Source: an uncultured Sphingomonadaceae bacterium
Lineage (GTDB): Bacteria > Pseudomonadota > Alphaproteobacteria > Sphingomonadales > Sphingomonadaceae
Assembly (NCBI GenBank): GCA_947497085.1
Contig: CANMFE010000003.1
Location: forward strand, 1 to 64,000
Direction: 5' to 3'
DNA length: 64,000 nt
Shown: one piece after another, positions 44,971 to 54,163 of the stretch
How the letters are laid out: each line of letters starts with the position of its first letter
Position numbering within the stretch: position 1 is the first letter of the stretch
The notes under the pieces: model-generated
What the model was told of the DNA's origin: nothing
Databases searched by the model: none
What the model saw: the letters and a program-made list of their open reading frames with translations, nothing else
Program-made: the position numbers and the translations under genes

Positions 44971-45007
44971 AGCGCTAATGGGGATAATATCTTTGGCACT
45001 TTTACAT

Positions 45008-45381
45008 GTCATCCCCGCGCAGGCGGGGATCCAGCTTCTTTCCTGGCTAGCCATATGAAGCCAGGCTATATCTATATGATGTCCAACCGTTATCGCGGCA
45101 CCATCTATATTGGTGTGACATCCGATCTCGCTGGCCGGGCTTTCGCACACAAACAGGGCAAGGGCTCTGAATTTACGACAAGATATGGGTTGACCAGACT
45201 CGTTTATATTGAACCGCACGATAATATTGCCAATGCCATTGCACGCGAAAAAACGATGAAAAAATGGCGACGTGCATGGAAATTCAGGCTTATTGAAGAG
45301 CAGAACCCCGATTGGCTGGATTTGTTTGATACGATTAATGCGTAAAGTAACAAGCTGGATTCCCGCCTGCGCGGGAATGAC
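45008..45381. mobile_element. inverted-arm element carrying a GIY-YIG nuclease gene
   Basis: A 30-base arm at 45008-45037 and an inverted arm at 45352-45381 agree at 28 of 30 positions. Each starts GTCA, holds an eight-bp palindrome and runs through TCCAGCTT. The two differences are a matched pair that keeps the palindrome. The 291-base nuclease gene fills the inside, ending 6 bases before the right arm. No target-site duplication was identified. This resembles a very small transposon-like unit; mobility is inferred from structure only. Confidence 0.55.
45055..45345 (+). CDS. GIY-YIG nuclease family protein
   Basis: A 96-residue single-domain nuclease-like protein. The GIY and YIG strands read GYIYMM (residues 4-9) and TIYIG (17-21), and the helix LAGRAFAHKQG carries the catalytic arginine. 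The metal-binding glutamate is in AREKTMKKWRRAWKFRLIEEQNPDW, near residue 65. It belongs to the small stand-alone group common in alphaproteobacteria, with no accessory DNA-binding domain. Its natural job is unknown. The repeat arms at both sides suggest it may act on, or move with, those repeats. Confidence 0.9.
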   Translation: MKPGYIYMMSNRYRGTIYIGVTSDLAGRAFAHKQGKGSEFTTRYGLTRLVYIEPHDNIANAIAREKTMKKWRRAWKFRLIEEQNPDWLDLFDTINA

Positions 45382-45414
45382 GGTACGCTTTAAAGCTAGG
45401 CGCTCTCTCTTCAC

Positions 45415-45443
45415 GTCACCCCAGCGCAGGCTGGGGTCCAGCT
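45415..45443 (+). repeat. solitary GTCA-palindrome-TCCA arm
   Basis: A 29-base arm with a CCCCAGC/GCTGGGG hairpin, 33 bases beyond the GIY-YIG element. It is oriented like that element's left arm. The rest of the 45382-45626 spacer shows only short GC-rich inverted bits and no gene. Confidence 0.8.
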
Positions 45444-45626
45444 AACAGTGCAGGCGGGCTGCAAAGGCTTCACGATAATGTGGAGCCTATCAGAGAAACT
45501 GTCTGCAAGTGAAGTTTCATATCAAACCATCCACCCCTCCACCATTTTGCTGTGCAAAACGGTCCCCCTCCCCATCGCTACGCGACAGGGAGGAATTGGC
45601 TGTCCTGATATTGCAGCTCCGTGAAA

Positions 45627-46322
45627 TCAAAAAAGGCTCTCCACCCATTCCGGTACCAGCGTACCCGCCTCTCCCTGCCTGCTTTCGTCAAACAAATGGC
45701 TGCCTTCGGATGGATCAAGGTTGATTTCGAGCGTCCGTGCGCCATAGGCCCGGGCCGTCTGCACAAACCCCGCCGCCGGGTAGACCGCGCCTGACGTGCC
45801 GATGGAAACGAACAGGTCACATGCCGTCAGCGCGGCCTCTATCCGTTCCATATGATAGGGCATTTCACCAAACCAGACGATATCGGGACGCAGATATTTC
45901 TGCCCGCATTCGGGGCAGTCCGGGAAATCCAGCAACGTTCCCGTCCATGGCATCCGCGCATCACAGGCGAGGCACCAGGCGCTGCTGAGCTCGCCATGCA
46001 TATGCACCAGCCGCTTTGACCCCGCCCGGTCATGCAGGTCATCGACATTCTGTGTGACCAGCAAAAGCTCGCCTTTCCATTCGGCATCCAGCCGCGCCAA
46101 CGCCTTATGCGCCGCATTGGGCTTGACCGTTTTCAGCTTGGCCCGGCGCTCATCATAGAATTTCTGCACCAGGTGCGGGTCGGCCACGAACGCCCCCGTC
46201 GTGGCGACATCCTCGACCCGGTGCCCCTCCCACAAACCGTCCGGCCCGCGAAAGGTGGCAACCCCGCTCTCGGCGCTCACGCCCGCGCCGGTCAGGATTA
46301 CGATATTGCGAATATTGTTCAT
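45627..46322 (-). CDS. cobB: sirtuin-type NAD-dependent deacylase (CobB-like)
   Basis: About 231 residues. It removes acyl groups from lysines using NAD. GAGVSAESGVATFRG is the NAD-binding signature, QNVDDLHDRAG contacts ribose, and VHMHGE holds the catalytic histidine. The zinc site is CLAC...CPECG. Starts at 46322 or 46331 are both possible. It is divergent from dapB with only about 40 bases between the starts. Confidence 0.94.
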   Translation of the reverse strand: MNNIRNIVILTGAGVSAESGVATFRGPDGLWEGHRVEDVATTGAFVADPHLVQKFYDERRAKLKTVKPNAAHKALARLDAEWKGELLLVTQNVDDLHDRAGSKRLVHMHGELSSAWCLACDARMPWTGTLLDFPDCPECGQKYLRPDIVWFGEMPYHMERIEAALTACDLFVSIGTSGAVYPAAGFVQTARAYGARTLEINLDPSEGSHLFDESRQGEAGTLVPEWVESLF

Positions 46323-46363
46323 CTGCCCCATGAAGCACATATGGGATGGACAGGACAAGACGC

Positions 46364-47092
46364 ATGATCAATATCGGCATTTATGGCAGCGCGGGGCGCA
46401 TGGGACAGGCTATCGAAGCAGCAATAGCCGAGGCGGGACTGGGCCATGCCGGCGGCGCGGACCAGAGCGATGATCCCGCTGCGCTCGCGGCCAAAGCCGA
46501 TGTGCTGGTCGATTTTTCCGCGCCGGATGCGCTCGAGGCCAATCTGGATGCCTGTATCACTGCAAGGAAGCCAGTCATCATCGGCACCACGGGCCTTGAG
46601 GAACGCCACCATTTCCTGATCGACAACGCGGCACAGCATATTGCCGTGCTACAGACCGGCAATACCTCACTCGGCGTCAATATGCTGAGCGCATTGGTCG
46701 CCGAGGCGGCACAGCGGCTGGGCGAGGACTGGGATATCGAAATCCTGGAAATGCACCACCGGCACAAGGTCGATGCGCCATCAGGCACGGCATTGTTGCT
46801 CGGCGAAGCGGCGGCCAAGGCGCGCGGGATTGATCCGGTGACAGACAGCGAACGCGGGCGGGACGGCATTACCGGTGCGCGCGGGCGCGGCACCATCGGT
46901 TACGCGAGCCTGCGCGGCGGATCGGTTGCGGGCGATCACAGCGTCATCCTCGCCGCCGAAGGCGAAAGCATCACCCTCTCCCACCACGCCGAAAACCGCG
47001 GCATCTTCGCCCGCGGCGCGGTCAAGGCGGCTGAATGGATAGTCAGTCACGATACCGGAAGGTATGAGATGAAGGATGTTTTGGGGCTATGA
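46364..47092 (+). CDS. dapB: DapB, 4-hydroxy-tetrahydrodipicolinate reductase
   Basis: A 242-residue NAD(P)H-dependent reductase of the diaminopimelate/lysine pathway. The Rossmann motif is IYGSAGRMGQAI (residues 5-16) and the substrate-binding motif is HHRHKVDAPSGTA. Start at the ATG with GGACAAGACGC in front. In related genomes nth usually follows directly; here a foreign AT-rich gene lies between. Confidence 0.97.
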   Translation: MINIGIYGSAGRMGQAIEAAIAEAGLGHAGGADQSDDPAALAAKADVLVDFSAPDALEANLDACITARKPVIIGTTGLEERHHFLIDNAAQHIAVLQTGNTSLGVNMLSALVAEAAQRLGEDWDIEILEMHHRHKVDAPSGTALLLGEAAAKARGIDPVTDSERGRDGITGARGRGTIGYASLRGGSVAGDHSVILAAEGESITLSHHAENRGIFARGAVKAAEWIVSHDTGRYEMKDVLGL

Positions 47093-47133
47093 ATGAGGGT
47101 CTGAGTAAACTGTTGTTACAATTCTATGGTTGA

Positions 47134-47907
47134 TCAAAAAGGAACATCGTCGTCTAAGTCATCTTCGAAGGAACTATTGGAATTATTAGTCGGATTAGAC
47201 CCCCAGCCGTCATGTCGAGGTGGTAGCAATACATTTGGCTCAGATTGGATAGGCAACTTCCTTTCATCCTCCTCAGCTGATTTTTCTATCGCTACAGTCT
47301 GAGCAATATTTCCCATCAATTTTTGTACCACTTCTGCTGAAGCCCACATTGCTCCCGGTATTGCCAATATTTGGATTGATATCCAAGAAGCTTTTAACAA
47401 ACTCAATCGCTCCTTATCCAATGCAGATTCAAATTCCAGAATTTTGTTGTGCAATACTGCTTTCTTACTTTTATCAAGTTCGGAGTCATCAACACACTTT
47501 TTAAGGTGATGAATATGTTGACGAATTCTATCTCTTGCGGTTTCAGATAGCTTTACCGAATCTGACCGTTGGCGAATTGCGTTATCAAGGACGATTTGAG
47601 TCATATAATGGTGCAAATCTGACTCAAATTGTTCTATTTCTTGATTGTTATTGCTACCAACTCTTGGAAGCTGGATTGAAACGAACGGCTCAATTTTATA
47701 GAGTTTTGCAGCAGCCAGTATCACATTCATCATATCTAGGCGGGCACGCTCGTACTCCTGCCAGCCATATTGTTCATTGAGATCCATGCCCTCGGATGCC
47801 TTTTTCAGACTATCCATTGAATGTTTTGCAAAAGTAGCGAAGCCCATTCGCGGGTCTTCTGGCAAATTATCTAACTGCTCTTGAGATATAAAGTCATAAA
47901 TGTTCAT
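47134..47907 (-). CDS. orphan protein with SSB-like acidic C-terminal tip
   Basis: A 257-residue protein of no recognised family, AT-rich (about 38% GC in one hand-counted row). Residues 1-165 are mainly helical and charged. A hydrophobic stretch (about 168-195) could be one membrane helix or a buried helix. The C-terminal 40 residues are disordered-looking (Pro, Asn, Ser, Gly) and end in DDLDDDVPF, almost the same as the DDDIPF tip of single-stranded DNA-binding protein that recruits RecO, RecQ, PriA and others. No OB fold is apparent. It stands alone, antisense between dapB and nth. Confidence 0.7.
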   Translation of the reverse strand: MNIYDFISQEQLDNLPEDPRMGFATFAKHSMDSLKKASEGMDLNEQYGWQEYERARLDMMNVILAAAKLYKIEPFVSIQLPRVGSNNNQEIEQFESDLHHYMTQIVLDNAIRQRSDSVKLSETARDRIRQHIHHLKKCVDDSELDKSKKAVLHNKILEFESALDKERLSLLKASWISIQILAIPGAMWASAEVVQKLMGNIAQTVAIEKSAEEDERKLPIQSEPNVLLPPRHDGWGSNPTNNSNSSFEDDLDDDVPF

Positions 47908-48015
47908 GGAGTGTTCTTAACACCAATTAGTTAGAAAATGAAATGTTCAAATAGTTCGATCGACAGCCTCTCATCAAAAATTGAATTGTTGCCGTTTAGG
48001 GACCATAGATACCCC

Positions 48016-48666
48016 ATGAAAAAAGACGATATCTTCGAATTTTACAGCCGCCTTGCCGCCGATAATCCGTCGCCAGAGACTGAGCTCAATTACGGCAATG
48101 TCTACCAGCTCCTCGTCGCGGTCACACTGTCGGCGCAATCGACCGATGTGGGGGTGAACAAGGCGACACGCGCGCTGTTCGCGAAAGTCAAAACGCCTGC
48201 GCAGATGCTCGCACTCGGTGAAGATGGCCTGAAAGAGCATATCAAGACGATTGGCCTCTATAACACCAAAGCGAAAAACGTGATCGCGATGGCGGAGATT
48301 CTCGTAAACGCGCATGGCGGCGAAGTGCCCGAAGACCGCGACATGCTCACCACCCTGCCCGGCGTGGGCCGCAAGACCGCCAATGTGGTGATGAACTGCG
48401 CATTTGGCGCGGAGACATTCGCTGTCGACACACATATTTTCCGTGTCGGCAACCGCACCGGCCTTGCCCCCGGCAAGACGCCGCTGGCGGTCGAAAAGAA
48501 GCTCGATAAAGGGACGCCCGCCCCCTTCCGGGTACACGCGCATCACTGGCTGATCCTGCACGGCCGCTATATATGCAAGGCCCGCACGCCGGAATGCTGG
48601 CGCTGCAATGTGAGCGACCTGTGCCGGTTCAAAAAGAAAGTGATGGAAAAACCGAAGGGACGGTGA
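48016..48666 (+). CDS. nth: Nth, endonuclease III
   Basis: A 216-residue base-excision repair glycosylase/AP lyase. The helix-hairpin-helix is LPGVGRKTANVV, with the catalytic lysine, and VDTHIFRV has the catalytic aspartate. The [4Fe-4S] loop has the spacing C-x6-C-x2-C-x5-C near the end. The ATG at 48016 fits the conserved start; an upstream ATG at 47938 adds unrelated AT-rich sequence that belongs to the inserted gene's promoter side. Confidence 0.97.
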   Translation: MKKDDIFEFYSRLAADNPSPETELNYGNVYQLLVAVTLSAQSTDVGVNKATRALFAKVKTPAQMLALGEDGLKEHIKTIGLYNTKAKNVIAMAEILVNAHGGEVPEDRDMLTTLPGVGRKTANVVMNCAFGAETFAVDTHIFRVGNRTGLAPGKTPLAVEKKLDKGTPAPFRVHAHHWLILHGRYICKARTPECWRCNVSDLCRFKKKVMEKPKGR

Positions 48667-49116
48667 TTACTTCGTCTCCGGGTAATACCATACGCGGCGG
48701 ACCAGACCGCTTTCGATTTCATAGACGGCCAGTGCAGACTGCGACTTGAGGTTGCCTTTGCCGTCGATCCAGCGGGCAATTTCACGAACCGCAACGAAAC
48801 GGCCATCGCGCACACTGCCGCCAATTTCGCTGGTGGTTGCCGTGGGCGATGCGAAATAGCTTTCCATTTGCCCGGCAAGGTCCGCCTTGCCATTGGCGAA
48901 TACGTCCACCTTGCTGCCATTGACGCTGAGCCATTGCACCTCATCATGCATCAGCGCCAGCATCGCGGGCAGGTCGCGGCTGTTATAGGCATCGACATAG
49001 GCAGAGGCCGTGCGCAGTTCGCTGGACATAGCTGTGACCGGCGCATGCGCACAGGCGGAAAGGGTGAGCGCCGCCGCTAGCGGCACCAGTGTCCGCAATG
49101 CGCCCCTAAACATCAT
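48667..49116 (-). CDS. NTF2/SnoaL-fold lipoprotein
   Basis: A 149-residue protein with a lipobox (LSAC near residue 22) and an NTF2-like cone domain: YVDAYNSRDLPAMLALMHDEVQW, then alternating strands. Such domains bind small ligands or act as enzymes; here no active site can be assigned. It ends at the base next to the nth stop and is convergent with it. Its start overlaps the end of the symporter gene by 11 bases. Confidence 0.8.
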   Translation of the reverse strand: MMFRGALRTLVPLAAALTLSACAHAPVTAMSSELRTASAYVDAYNSRDLPAMLALMHDEVQWLSVNGSKVDVFANGKADLAGQMESYFASPTATTSEIGGSVRDGRFVAVREIARWIDGKGNLKSQSALAVYEIESGLVRRVWYYPETK

Positions 49117-50353
49117 CCGCGCTGATCATTTCCGCGCGGTCGATTTCACCCGTCATACTGGCAACCGTGGTCGCCACAGCCGCGTCACCGCTGACATTGG
49201 TGGTGGTGCGCATCATGTCCATGATCCGGTCGACACCGGCGACAAAGGCAATGGTTTCCAGCGGCACGCCGACCGCACCGAACACAAGCGCCATCATGAT
49301 CAGGCCGGCACCGGGAATCCCCGCCGCGCCGATCGCGCCCAAGGTCGCAAGGATCGAGATCAGGAAATACTGGCCCCAGCTGAGGTCCACGCCAAAAATC
49401 TGCGCCCCGAACAGGGTCGCAAGGCCCAGATACATCGCCGTGCCGTTCATGTTCACCGTCGCGCCCAGCGAGATGACAAAACTGGCCACCGAGTTGCTGA
49501 TACCCAGATTGCGGCGCGCGCAGCGCAGCGTAACAGGCAGCGTTGCGTTGGAACTGGCGGTGGAATAGCTGACCGCAATCGCGTCCACGATGCCGCGGAA
49601 GAAATCACCCACCGGCAGTTTCGCAAGGAATTTGATCATCGCCGAATACATGAACAAGATGATGATGAGGCAGCCGGTATAGTTGAGGATCACCAGCCAG
49701 CTGAGCGCTTTAAGCGCGTCCACACCCAGCGTGCCCGCCACCCATGCCATCAGCGCGAAGACGCCGAACGGCGTGAGTTCCATCACGATCATGGTGACTT
49801 TTTGCATTACCACCGACCCGCTGTCGAAAATCTTCTGGACCGGCTTGCCGTCTTCTTCAGCCATTAATATGCCAATGCCGACCAGCAATGAAAACACGAT
49901 CAGCGGGAGTACCGCGACATCGGCCATCACCTGCACCGGGCTTTCCGGCACGATGGACAGGATCATGTCGACCGGCGTTGTCGGATTGGGTTCGGGGGTC
50001 GGCACATCCGGTGTGCCCAGCGTCTCACGGTCCGGGAACAGGCCCAGGTTGACCGCACCCGTACCGAGCATGAGGCCCAGCCAGACAGCAATCTGCCCGC
50101 TGACCACAAACAGCAACAGCGCCCGCCCGCCAACGGCACCAAGCTTACGCAAATCGCCTATTGCGGCAACACCGGCAACCAGGCTGAAGAAAATCAGGGG
50201 CACGACCAGCATCTTGATCGCCTTGATGAAAAAATCACCAATCCATTTGATGCTTTCGGCGCCCGGCCCCCAGTATAAACCAAGCGCGACGCCCAGTATG
50301 AGTGCGGCAATCACCCGCTGCCATAGCGGAATAGCGAACCAGAATTTCAGCAT
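49106..50353 (-). CDS. dicarboxylate/amino acid:cation symporter (DAACS family)
   Basis: A 415-residue secondary transporter with eight or so transmembrane helices and two hairpins. The family motif SSNATLPVTLRC (serine-rich re-entrant loop) and the NMNGTAMYLGLA Na+/substrate site are present. It probably imports glutamate, aspartate or C4-dicarboxylates with protons or sodium; the exact substrate is not determinable. Same strand as the SLC13-like gene upstream. Confidence 0.93.
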   Translation of the reverse strand: MLKFWFAIPLWQRVIAALILGVALGLYWGPGAESIKWIGDFFIKAIKMLVVPLIFFSLVAGVAAIGDLRKLGAVGGRALLLFVVSGQIAVWLGLMLGTGAVNLGLFPDRETLGTPDVPTPEPNPTTPVDMILSIVPESPVQVMADVAVLPLIVFSLLVGIGILMAEEDGKPVQKIFDSGSVVMQKVTMIVMELTPFGVFALMAWVAGTLGVDALKALSWLVILNYTGCLIIILFMYSAMIKFLAKLPVGDFFRGIVDAIAVSYSTASSNATLPVTLRCARRNLGISNSVASFVISLGATVNMNGTAMYLGLATLFGAQIFGVDLSWGQYFLISILATLGAIGAAGIPGAGLIMMALVFGAVGVPLETIAFVAGVDRIMDMMRTTTNVSGDAAVATTVASMTGEIDRAEMISADDV

Positions 50354-50433
50354 GATGCCTCCCCGACATTTTATTTGCCCGACACTTTATATGCACGTGA
50401 AGCTAGACGCTGCAACGCGCCGCCGCAAGCGGT

Positions 50434-52221
50434 TTACATAAAGTATGAAATCGCAAGACAGGTGGCAAAGCCGACACCTAATGTCAGCGGAATGCCTGCC
50501 TTGAAAAAGTCGGTAAAGCGGTAATTGCCCGCCGCATAGACAAGCGTATTGGTTTGGTAACCGATCGGCGTCGCGAAGCTGGCCGATGCTGCAAACATCA
50601 CGGCAACCACCAATGGCCGCGGATCAACGCCCAGATCGGCTGCCAACGTAATGACAATGGGCGTCACCAGAATAGCCACCGCATTATTGGTGATCATTTC
50701 TGTCATGAGTACCGAAAAAGCATAGACCGCGAACAGCAATGCCCATGGCGGCATATCCGCAAGAAATGGCGTGAGCAGCGACACCATAAGATCGACACTA
50801 CCCGCCTCCTGCAACCCCAATCCGACAGCCAGCATCCCAAAGATCAGCACCAGCACGCTGCCGTCAATGGAACTCCACGCTTCTTCCGCATCAATGCAGC
50901 GGGCGAGCAAAATCGCGCCTACGCCCAATATCGCGGCCACGGCAATCGACAGGATATTAAACGCGGCCAGCAGCACAACTGCCGCCAGCGCAGCAATCGC
51001 TATCGGCGCGCGATCCCGGCGAAAGGCCCGGGTTTTGGTTTCCGCAATGCCGATCAGGTTCGGATTTTCATACATCCGCGCGATATCTTCCTGCGATCCT
51101 GTCACCAACACGCGGTCTGCACCGTGGATTTTGGCATTGGGCAGGTCGCTGCGCGGCAGGTTGCGATACCGGCTGAGCCCCAATATACGGACATTATTTT
51201 GCGACAGGAACGGAATGTCATACAGGCTCTGGCCAATGCTGGGGTGCTGGGGTGAAATCATGGCTTCAACCACTTCTTCACCCATGGCACCTGCATCGCC
51301 TTTGCGGACAATCCCTATCTTATAATCATCGCTGGTGCGCAGAGACATGAGTTCAGCCAGATCCAACTGCACAACAATACGGTCATCAGGCTCCAGATAG
51401 ACCTGGTCAAGATCGTGGCGGATAAACAGGTCGTCACGCTTGATCGCCTTGATCGAAATATTGGCGCGTTTGGACAGCGCCACATCGCCCAGCTGTTTGC
51501 CTTTGTCTGCCGATGCATTGCGCACGGTCAGCTCGGTCAGATACATATTTTCGTTACTGTCGGTGGGACGGATCGAACTGTCATCGCTGGGCAAAAGCCA
51601 ACTGCTGAACAGTACCAGCATCACCATACCGGCAAGCCCGGCGACGATGCCATAGGGCGTAATCTCAAAAATTCCGAAAGGCTCCAACCCGGAATCGCGT
51701 GCCACCGCATCGACAATCAGGTTGGTTGATGTCCCGATCAATGTAGTTGTACCGCCCAATATGCAGACAAAACTGAGCGGTATTAGCAGTTTTTTGGCGG
51801 AAAATCCGGTGGCGCGTGCCAGCCGCATGATGATCGGGATCATCACCACGACGACCGGGGTGTTGTTCATAAAGGCCGATGCGACATATGCGCCCAGGAA
51901 CATTTCCGCCACGGCCAGCTTGGGCCGCTTGCGGGCGCGGCGGATAATCATGCCCGCAATTGCGTCAATCGTACCGGTGCGCAGCAATGCACCCGACAGG
52001 ATAAACATCGCGCCAATGGTTATCGGCGCAGTGTTGGAAAAGGACGAGAACAGCCCATCGGAATCGATAATGCCCAGAAACAGAAACGCGCAGGCACCCA
52101 ATATCGCAACCACTGCCGCAGGAAAGCGCTCCATCGCAAAAGCGACAAACATCGACGCCAGAATGAACAGGCCGATTTCAGCTTCATAAGCGCCAATTGT
52201 CGCGCGGATCAAATCAAGCAT
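50434..52221 (-). CDS. SLC13-type permease with two TrkA-C domains
   Basis: A 595-residue membrane protein of the divalent-anion:sodium symporter/ion-transporter superfamily. It has an N-terminal bundle of helices with AFMNNTPVVVVMIPI, then two soluble TrkA-C (RCK-C) domains (about residues 205-375), and a second bundle with MITNNAVAILVTPIVI, the second copy of the inverted substrate motif. Family members carry sulfate, dicarboxylates or similar anions. The soluble domains suggest ligand regulation. Confidence 0.9.
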   Translation of the reverse strand: MLDLIRATIGAYEAEIGLFILASMFVAFAMERFPAAVVAILGACAFLFLGIIDSDGLFSSFSNTAPITIGAMFILSGALLRTGTIDAIAGMIIRRARKRPKLAVAEMFLGAYVASAFMNNTPVVVVMIPIIMRLARATGFSAKKLLIPLSFVCILGGTTTLIGTSTNLIVDAVARDSGLEPFGIFEITPYGIVAGLAGMVMLVLFSSWLLPSDDSSIRPTDSNENMYLTELTVRNASADKGKQLGDVALSKRANISIKAIKRDDLFIRHDLDQVYLEPDDRIVVQLDLAELMSLRTSDDYKIGIVRKGDAGAMGEEVVEAMISPQHPSIGQSLYDIPFLSQNNVRILGLSRYRNLPRSDLPNAKIHGADRVLVTGSQEDIARMYENPNLIGIAETKTRAFRRDRAPIAIAALAAVVLLAAFNILSIAVAAILGVGAILLARCIDAEEAWSSIDGSVLVLIFGMLAVGLGLQEAGSVDLMVSLLTPFLADMPPWALLFAVYAFSVLMTEMITNNAVAILVTPIVITLAADLGVDPRPLVVAVMFAASASFATPIGYQTNTLVYAAGNYRFTDFFKAGIPLTLGVGFATCLAISYFM

Positions 52222-52289
52222 GGTTTACTGCGTCCCCTGTGATCTGCCTATAGGGCAATGGCCTGTTGTAAAACAAGATTATCCGTGCA

Positions 52290-53360
52290 TCATCCGCATT
52301 GGGCACGGTGCAACAGCTTCTGGTCTGCAAGAACCAGCGCCATCATTGCCTCAACCACCGGTGTGCCGCGTATGCCCACACATGGATCATGGCGGCCTTT
52401 TGTGACAATTTCAGTGGCTTCACCTTCATTGGTGATCGTTTCAACGGGCATCAGGATCGAACTGGTCGGTTTGAACGCGGTACGGCACACAATGGGCTGC
52501 CCGGTGGAAATGCCGCCCGCCGTACCCCCCGCATGGTTGGCGGCAAATTCGGGCCTGCCATCCTTGCCAGGGCGCATCGCATCGGCATTTTCCTCACCGC
52601 GCAGCCGCGCTGCGGCAAAGCCATCGCCAATTTCCACGCCCTTGGTGGCGTTAATCGTCATCATGGCTGCCGCAAGTTCGCTGTCCATCTTGGCATAGAC
52701 AGGCGCCCCCCATCCGGCGGGAACACCTGTCGCCACACATTCGACAACAGCGCCCAGCGAACTGCCATCCTTGCGTGCATCGTCAACCAGTTTTTCCCAG
52801 CGCTTTGCCGCCTTGGCATCAGGGCAGAAAAACGGGTTGCGGCCAATTTCACCCGCATCAAAATTCGCATGATCAATCGCATCCCCGCCTATTTCACAGA
52901 CATAGGCAAGAATGGTAACTTCGGGAATGACCAGCCGCGCCACTGCGCCCGCTGCCACCCGCGCCGCCGTTTCGCGCGCGCTGGAACGGCCGCCGCCGCG
53001 ATAATCACGAAAGCCATATTTGGCATCATAGCTGTAATCCGCGTGCCCGGGCCGATAGGCCTTGGCGACTTCGCTATAATCTTTCGATCGCTGGTCGGTA
53101 TTTTCAATCATCAGCGATATCGGCGTTCCGGTTGTCTTGCCCTCGAATACGCCGGAGAGGATTTTCACCTCATCCGCCTCGCGCCGCTGCGTGGTATATT
53201 TTGACTGGCCAGGCCTCCGCGCATCCAGATATGGCTGGATATGGTCGGTGCTGATCTCCAGCGCAGGCGGACAGCCGTCAATCACCACGCCGAGCGCAGG
53301 CCCGTGACTTTCCCCCCAGGTGGTAAAACGGAATATGCGGCCGAAGCTGTTATAGCTCAT
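52290..53360 (-). CDS. aroC: AroC, chorismate synthase
   Basis: A 356-residue FMN-dependent enzyme that makes chorismate from EPSP at the end of the shikimate pathway. The signatures [17 protein letters not shown] near the N-terminus, [37 protein letters not shown] (family motif, shown in part) and the C-terminal [18 protein letters not shown] are present. It overlaps fabI by four bases. Confidence 0.97.
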   Translation of the reverse strand: MSYNSFGRIFRFTTWGESHGPALGVVIDGCPPALEISTDHIQPYLDARRPGQSKYTTQRREADEVKILSGVFEGKTTGTPISLMIENTDQRSKDYSEVAKAYRPGHADYSYDAKYGFRDYRGGGRSSARETAARVAAGAVARLVIPEVTILAYVCEIGGDAIDHANFDAGEIGRNPFFCPDAKAAKRWEKLVDDARKDGSSLGAVVECVATGVPAGWGAPVYAKMDSELAAAMMTINATKGVEIGDGFAAARLRGEENADAMRPGKDGRPEFAANHAGGTAGGISTGQPIVCRTAFKPTSSILMPVETITNEGEATEIVTKGRHDPCVGIRGTPVVEAMMALVLADQKLLHRAQCG

Positions 53361-54163
53361 GTGTCGAGCGCAATATCTGGCGCATCTTCCTGTTTCATGC
53401 CGACGACATGATAGCCTGCATCGACATGGTGGGTTTCACCCGTCACGCCCGACGAAAGATCGCTACAGAAATAGAGGCCCGCGCCGCCGACATCTTCAAT
53501 CGTCACATTGCGGCGCAGCGGCGAATTATATTCATTCCATTTCAGGATATAACGGAAATCGCCAATGCCGCTCGCCGCCAGTGTCTTGATTGGCCCTGCT
53601 GAAATGGCGTTGACCCGGATATTCGCCGGGCCAAGGTCATTGGCCAGATACTGCACGCTCGTTTCCAGCGCGGCCTTGGCCACCCCCATCACGTTGTAAT
53701 GCGGAATGACTTTCTCTGCGCCATAATATGTGAGCGTTACAATAGAACCGCCATCGGGCATCATCGCCGCCGCACGCTGTGCCACCGCGACCAGTGAATA
53801 GGCAGAAATGTTCATCGTCATCAGGAAGTTATCAAGGCTGGTATCGACATATTTGCCACGCAATTCACTCTTGTCCGAAAATCCGATGGCATGGACGACA
53901 AAATCAATCGTATCCCAGCGGCTTTTCAATTCATCGAAAGCCTTGTCGAGCGCATCCATATTGGACACATCACATTCGATCAGGAAATCACTGCCCAATT
54001 CCTCAGCCAGCGGGCCTACACGCTTTTTGAGCGCATCACCCTGATAGGAAAAGGCAAGCTCAGCGCCCTGTGCGCGAAGTTTCTGCGCAATGCCCCAGGC
54101 CAGCGACTTGTTATTGGCCAGCCCCATGATGAGGCCGCGTTTCCCCTGCATCAAATCACTCAT
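53357..54163 (-). CDS. fabI: FabI, enoyl-ACP reductase (NADH)
   Basis: A 268-residue short-chain dehydrogenase of fatty-acid elongation. The FabI signature [13 protein letters not shown] replaces the usual SDR glycine motif. The catalytic Tyr and Lys are in [21 protein letters not shown], with the spacing of FabI, the target of triclosan. It lies between yihY-like and aroC on the same strand, overlapping both slightly. Confidence 0.96.
   Translation of the reverse strand: MSDLMQGKRGLIMGLANNKSLAWGIAQKLRAQGAELAFSYQGDALKKRVGPLAEELGSDFLIECDVSNMDALDKAFDELKSRWDTIDFVVHAIGFSDKSELRGKYVDTSLDNFLMTMNISAYSLVAVAQRAAAMMPDGGSIVTLTYYGAEKVIPHYNVMGVAKAALETSVQYLANDLGPANIRVNAISAGPIKTLAASGIGDFRYILKWNEYNSPLRRNVTIEDVGGAGLYFCSDLSSGVTGETHHVDAGYHVVGMKQEDAPDIALDT

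Noticed and set aside
47134-47907. A second single-stranded DNA-binding protein
   Set aside because: Only the acidic tip matches SSB. The N-terminal 150 residues look helical, not like an OB fold, and the length is larger than usual.
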